A stretch of 64,000 bases of DNA from positions 230,818,646 to 230,882,645 of the forward strand of contig CM077163.1 of NCBI GenBank assembly GCA_039583875.1, given 5' to 3'. This stretch comes from Platanthera guangdongensis (lineage: Eukaryota; Streptophyta; Magnoliopsida; Asparagales; Orchidaceae). Below, one piece after another: positions 62,447 to 64,000 of the stretch. The notes beneath the pieces are model-generated. The model saw nothing but the letters and a program-made list of their open reading frames with translations. It was not told the DNA's origin and made no database searches. How positions within the stretch are numbered: the stretch's first letter is position 1; every line of letters starts with the position of its first letter. A program made the translations under genes and the position numbers.

Positions 62447-62760
62447 GAACAGAGGCGAGCTGTGGCGAGCGTAGGCGTGCTTGGGCGAGCAGAGACGAGC
62501 TGTGGCAAGCAGAGGCGAGCTTGAGCGAGCAGAGACGAGCTGTGGCGAGCAGAGGCGAGCTGTGGCGTGCTTGGGCGAGCAGAGACGAGCTGTGGCGAGC
62601 AGAGGCGAGCTGTGGCGAGCTTGGGCGAGCAGAGGCGAGCTGTGACGAGCTTGGGCTAGCAGATGCGAGCTGTGGCGAGCTTGGGCGAGCAGAGGCGAGC
62701 TGTGGCGAGCTTGGGCGAGCAGAGACGAGCAGAGACGAGCTTGGGCGAGTAACTTGCGAG
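62447..62760 (+). repeat. minisatellite of GGCGAGC-based 30-bp units
   Basis: About ten units of GCGAGCAGAGGCGAGCTGTGGCGAGCTTGG type, with shorter 20-bp steps at the left. On the minus strand it reads LLAQARHSSP repeats, a by-product of the period being a multiple of 3. Confidence 0.93.
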
Positions 62761-62807
62761 TATGTGTGAGTATCCCTTGAAACTCGCTGGCAGAAGCTAG
62801 ATACTCG

Positions 62808-62850
62808 CCTGTACCCCCCCCCCCCAGGATTTCTCTATAAATAGCCCCCC
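62808..62850 (+). promoter_or_regulatory. poly-C run and TATA-like box
   Basis: A run of 13-14 C (about 62813-62825) is followed by TTTCTCTATAAATAGCCCC (about 62828-62846), a strong TATA-like sequence of the kind seen in LTR promoters. No gene or second LTR is visible downstream, so its role is unknown. Confidence 0.4.
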
Positions 62851-63160
62851 CCAGAGGTACTGGAAATGACACTTTTGGAAGAGGTCGAGATCCCCTCAAG
62901 TGGATACTCGCCAAGTCCATGCCTGCCTAGTACCTCGCCCAGCCTTTTGGTTGCGGAGGGGAAGCTTCTTCTAAGCTTCCGGGTACGTGGCGAGACCTCC
63001 CTGCTGGAGCATTTGGGGTGTGCTTATAGATAGTTTCCTATCACTCGTGCTAGCCACTAGACCTGTGACGTCGGACCATAGATCAGTAACATTAGGCTGC
63101 CTTGATCCTATTTCTAAGGTCGGAAATTTTCCTGGCTTCAACAGCGCGGTTATTTCACCT

Positions 63161-63430
63161 GGGCATGACTTTTTCAAAAGGGCTCGATTTTTTGCATAGG
63201 CTCAGTTTTTTCGCCAGAGCGCGATGTTTTGGCTCGAGAACGGTTTTTTCGCTCGGACACGATATTTTTGCCTGGACACATTTTTTCACCCGGGTGTGTT
63301 TTTTCGCCCGAGCGCGTTTTTTTGCTCCAGGGCGTATTTTTTGCCCTAGCACGAAATTTTGGCCCAGGCGCGAATTTTTCGCCCAGATGCGAATTTTTCA
63401 CCTGTACGCGATATTTTTGCACGTGCATGA
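63161..63430 (+). repeat. degenerate 20-22-bp minisatellite (GCGCGATTTTTTCGCCC type)
   Basis: About 12-13 units alternating a GC-rich half (CGCCCGGGCGCG-like) and a T-run half (TTTTTT). Single units of similar type occur at 62343-62380. On the + strand it reads RIFCPSTKF-like repeats. Heavily diverged, hence old. Confidence 0.8.
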
Positions 63431-64000
63431 AGTGACTCATAACAAAAATAAATTAAAATAAAATAAAATGTGATAATAATACCCCATATGATGATAATAT
63501 ATAGACACTATTATAATTTACATAAGTTATGTTTATGGGCATCACTTATCATTGGGAAGTGGCTGGATTTTTTAAGTTGGTCGGTTTCAATATTATTAAC
63601 AATAGTTAAGTGAGTTGAGTATTATGAGTTAATGAAGGTTAGTGAGCAATTAAATGTGGCGGTGAAAGTTAATATGAGTGCTGGCTGGAAGCGGTGATGC
63701 TTGGCACTATTCATTCTAATCCCTATTGTTTCTCCCAATATCTATCTCATTTTTGATTGCCTGGAGCTGGGTGAGCCGAGATCGCGTCTAGGGTTCCCGG
63801 GACGAAGCAGTTCTTCCTCCTCTCTTCTCCTCATCTCCCTCTCTTTCCCGGGGTTTCTTCGTTGTTGCTGGAGTAGGGCTTGGCTGGCAAGGCTTCACAT
63901 GAGCTGAGCTTGGTTGCGCTTGGTTTAGGCTCGGTTGGTTTTGACTTGAAGCAGTGCTCAGATTTCCTTTTAATATCACCATATCGCGGGGATGACACAA
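63431..64000 (+). other. right-edge stretch without recognised content
   Basis: A pyrimidine-rich stretch at 63780-63870 could be a 5' leader (frame 63701-63907, 68 codons, unrecognised). Nothing supports a gene. Confidence 0.4.

Noticed and set aside
62438..62920. 160-codon minus-strand frame with LLAQARHSSP repeats
   Set aside because: Translation of a 30-bp minisatellite.

Overview
The window is nuclear DNA of a flowering plant. It is dominated by plant-type Ty1/copia and Ty3/gypsy chromovirus retrotransposons primed by initiator tRNA-Met, with LINEs, an Au-type SINE, Helitrons and MITEs. A host gene in it has GT-AG introns. Species cannot be told from the sequence. There are no bacterial features.

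The one host gene I can support is TFIIF-beta (the RAP30 subunit of the RNA polymerase II factor TFIIF), on the + strand. Six exons are visible: 20220-20328, 46513-46643, 46778-46852, 47603-47752, 47896-47997 and 48163-48183 (stop TAA). They join in frame with canonical splice sites. Exons for the N-terminal part are not in the window, so bases 1-20219 are probably also intron or 5' gene territory. The intron between the first two visible exons is 26,184 bp and is built almost entirely of nested transposons.

Region by region. (1) 1-2325: broken copia element with its 3' LTR start. (2) 2455-19200: an old copia element cut into four pieces by three complete LTR elements, each with a 5-bp target duplication: a 5.5-kb gypsy chromovirus on the minus strand (TTTCC), a 5.5-kb non-autonomous element that kept gag and the end of pol (GATTT), and a 4.3-kb copia with 100-bp LTRs (ATATA). 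Removing each insert restores the reading of the old copia. (3) 20220-48183: TFIIF-beta. Its giant intron holds a 1.56-kb non-autonomous LTR element, an Au-like SINE with a 13-bp duplication, and a decayed gypsy chromovirus. That chromovirus is split by a LINE, which is split by a second 7.8-kb chromovirus, which in turn carries a Mutator-like MITE and an internal 1.5-kb tandem duplication. Two Helitron-like elements and a copia 5' end follow. (4) 48184-64000: downstream DNA with MITEs, a 5'-truncated LINE with a 17-bp duplication, three foldback elements, two copia RNase H tails (one with an 847-bp LTR) and two minisatellites near the right edge.

No transposon here has intact coding capacity: every gag or pol carries stops, frameshifts or deletions. 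The only apparently functional protein-coding unit is TFIIF-beta, whose exons are open and conserved although its intron has become a transposon archive.
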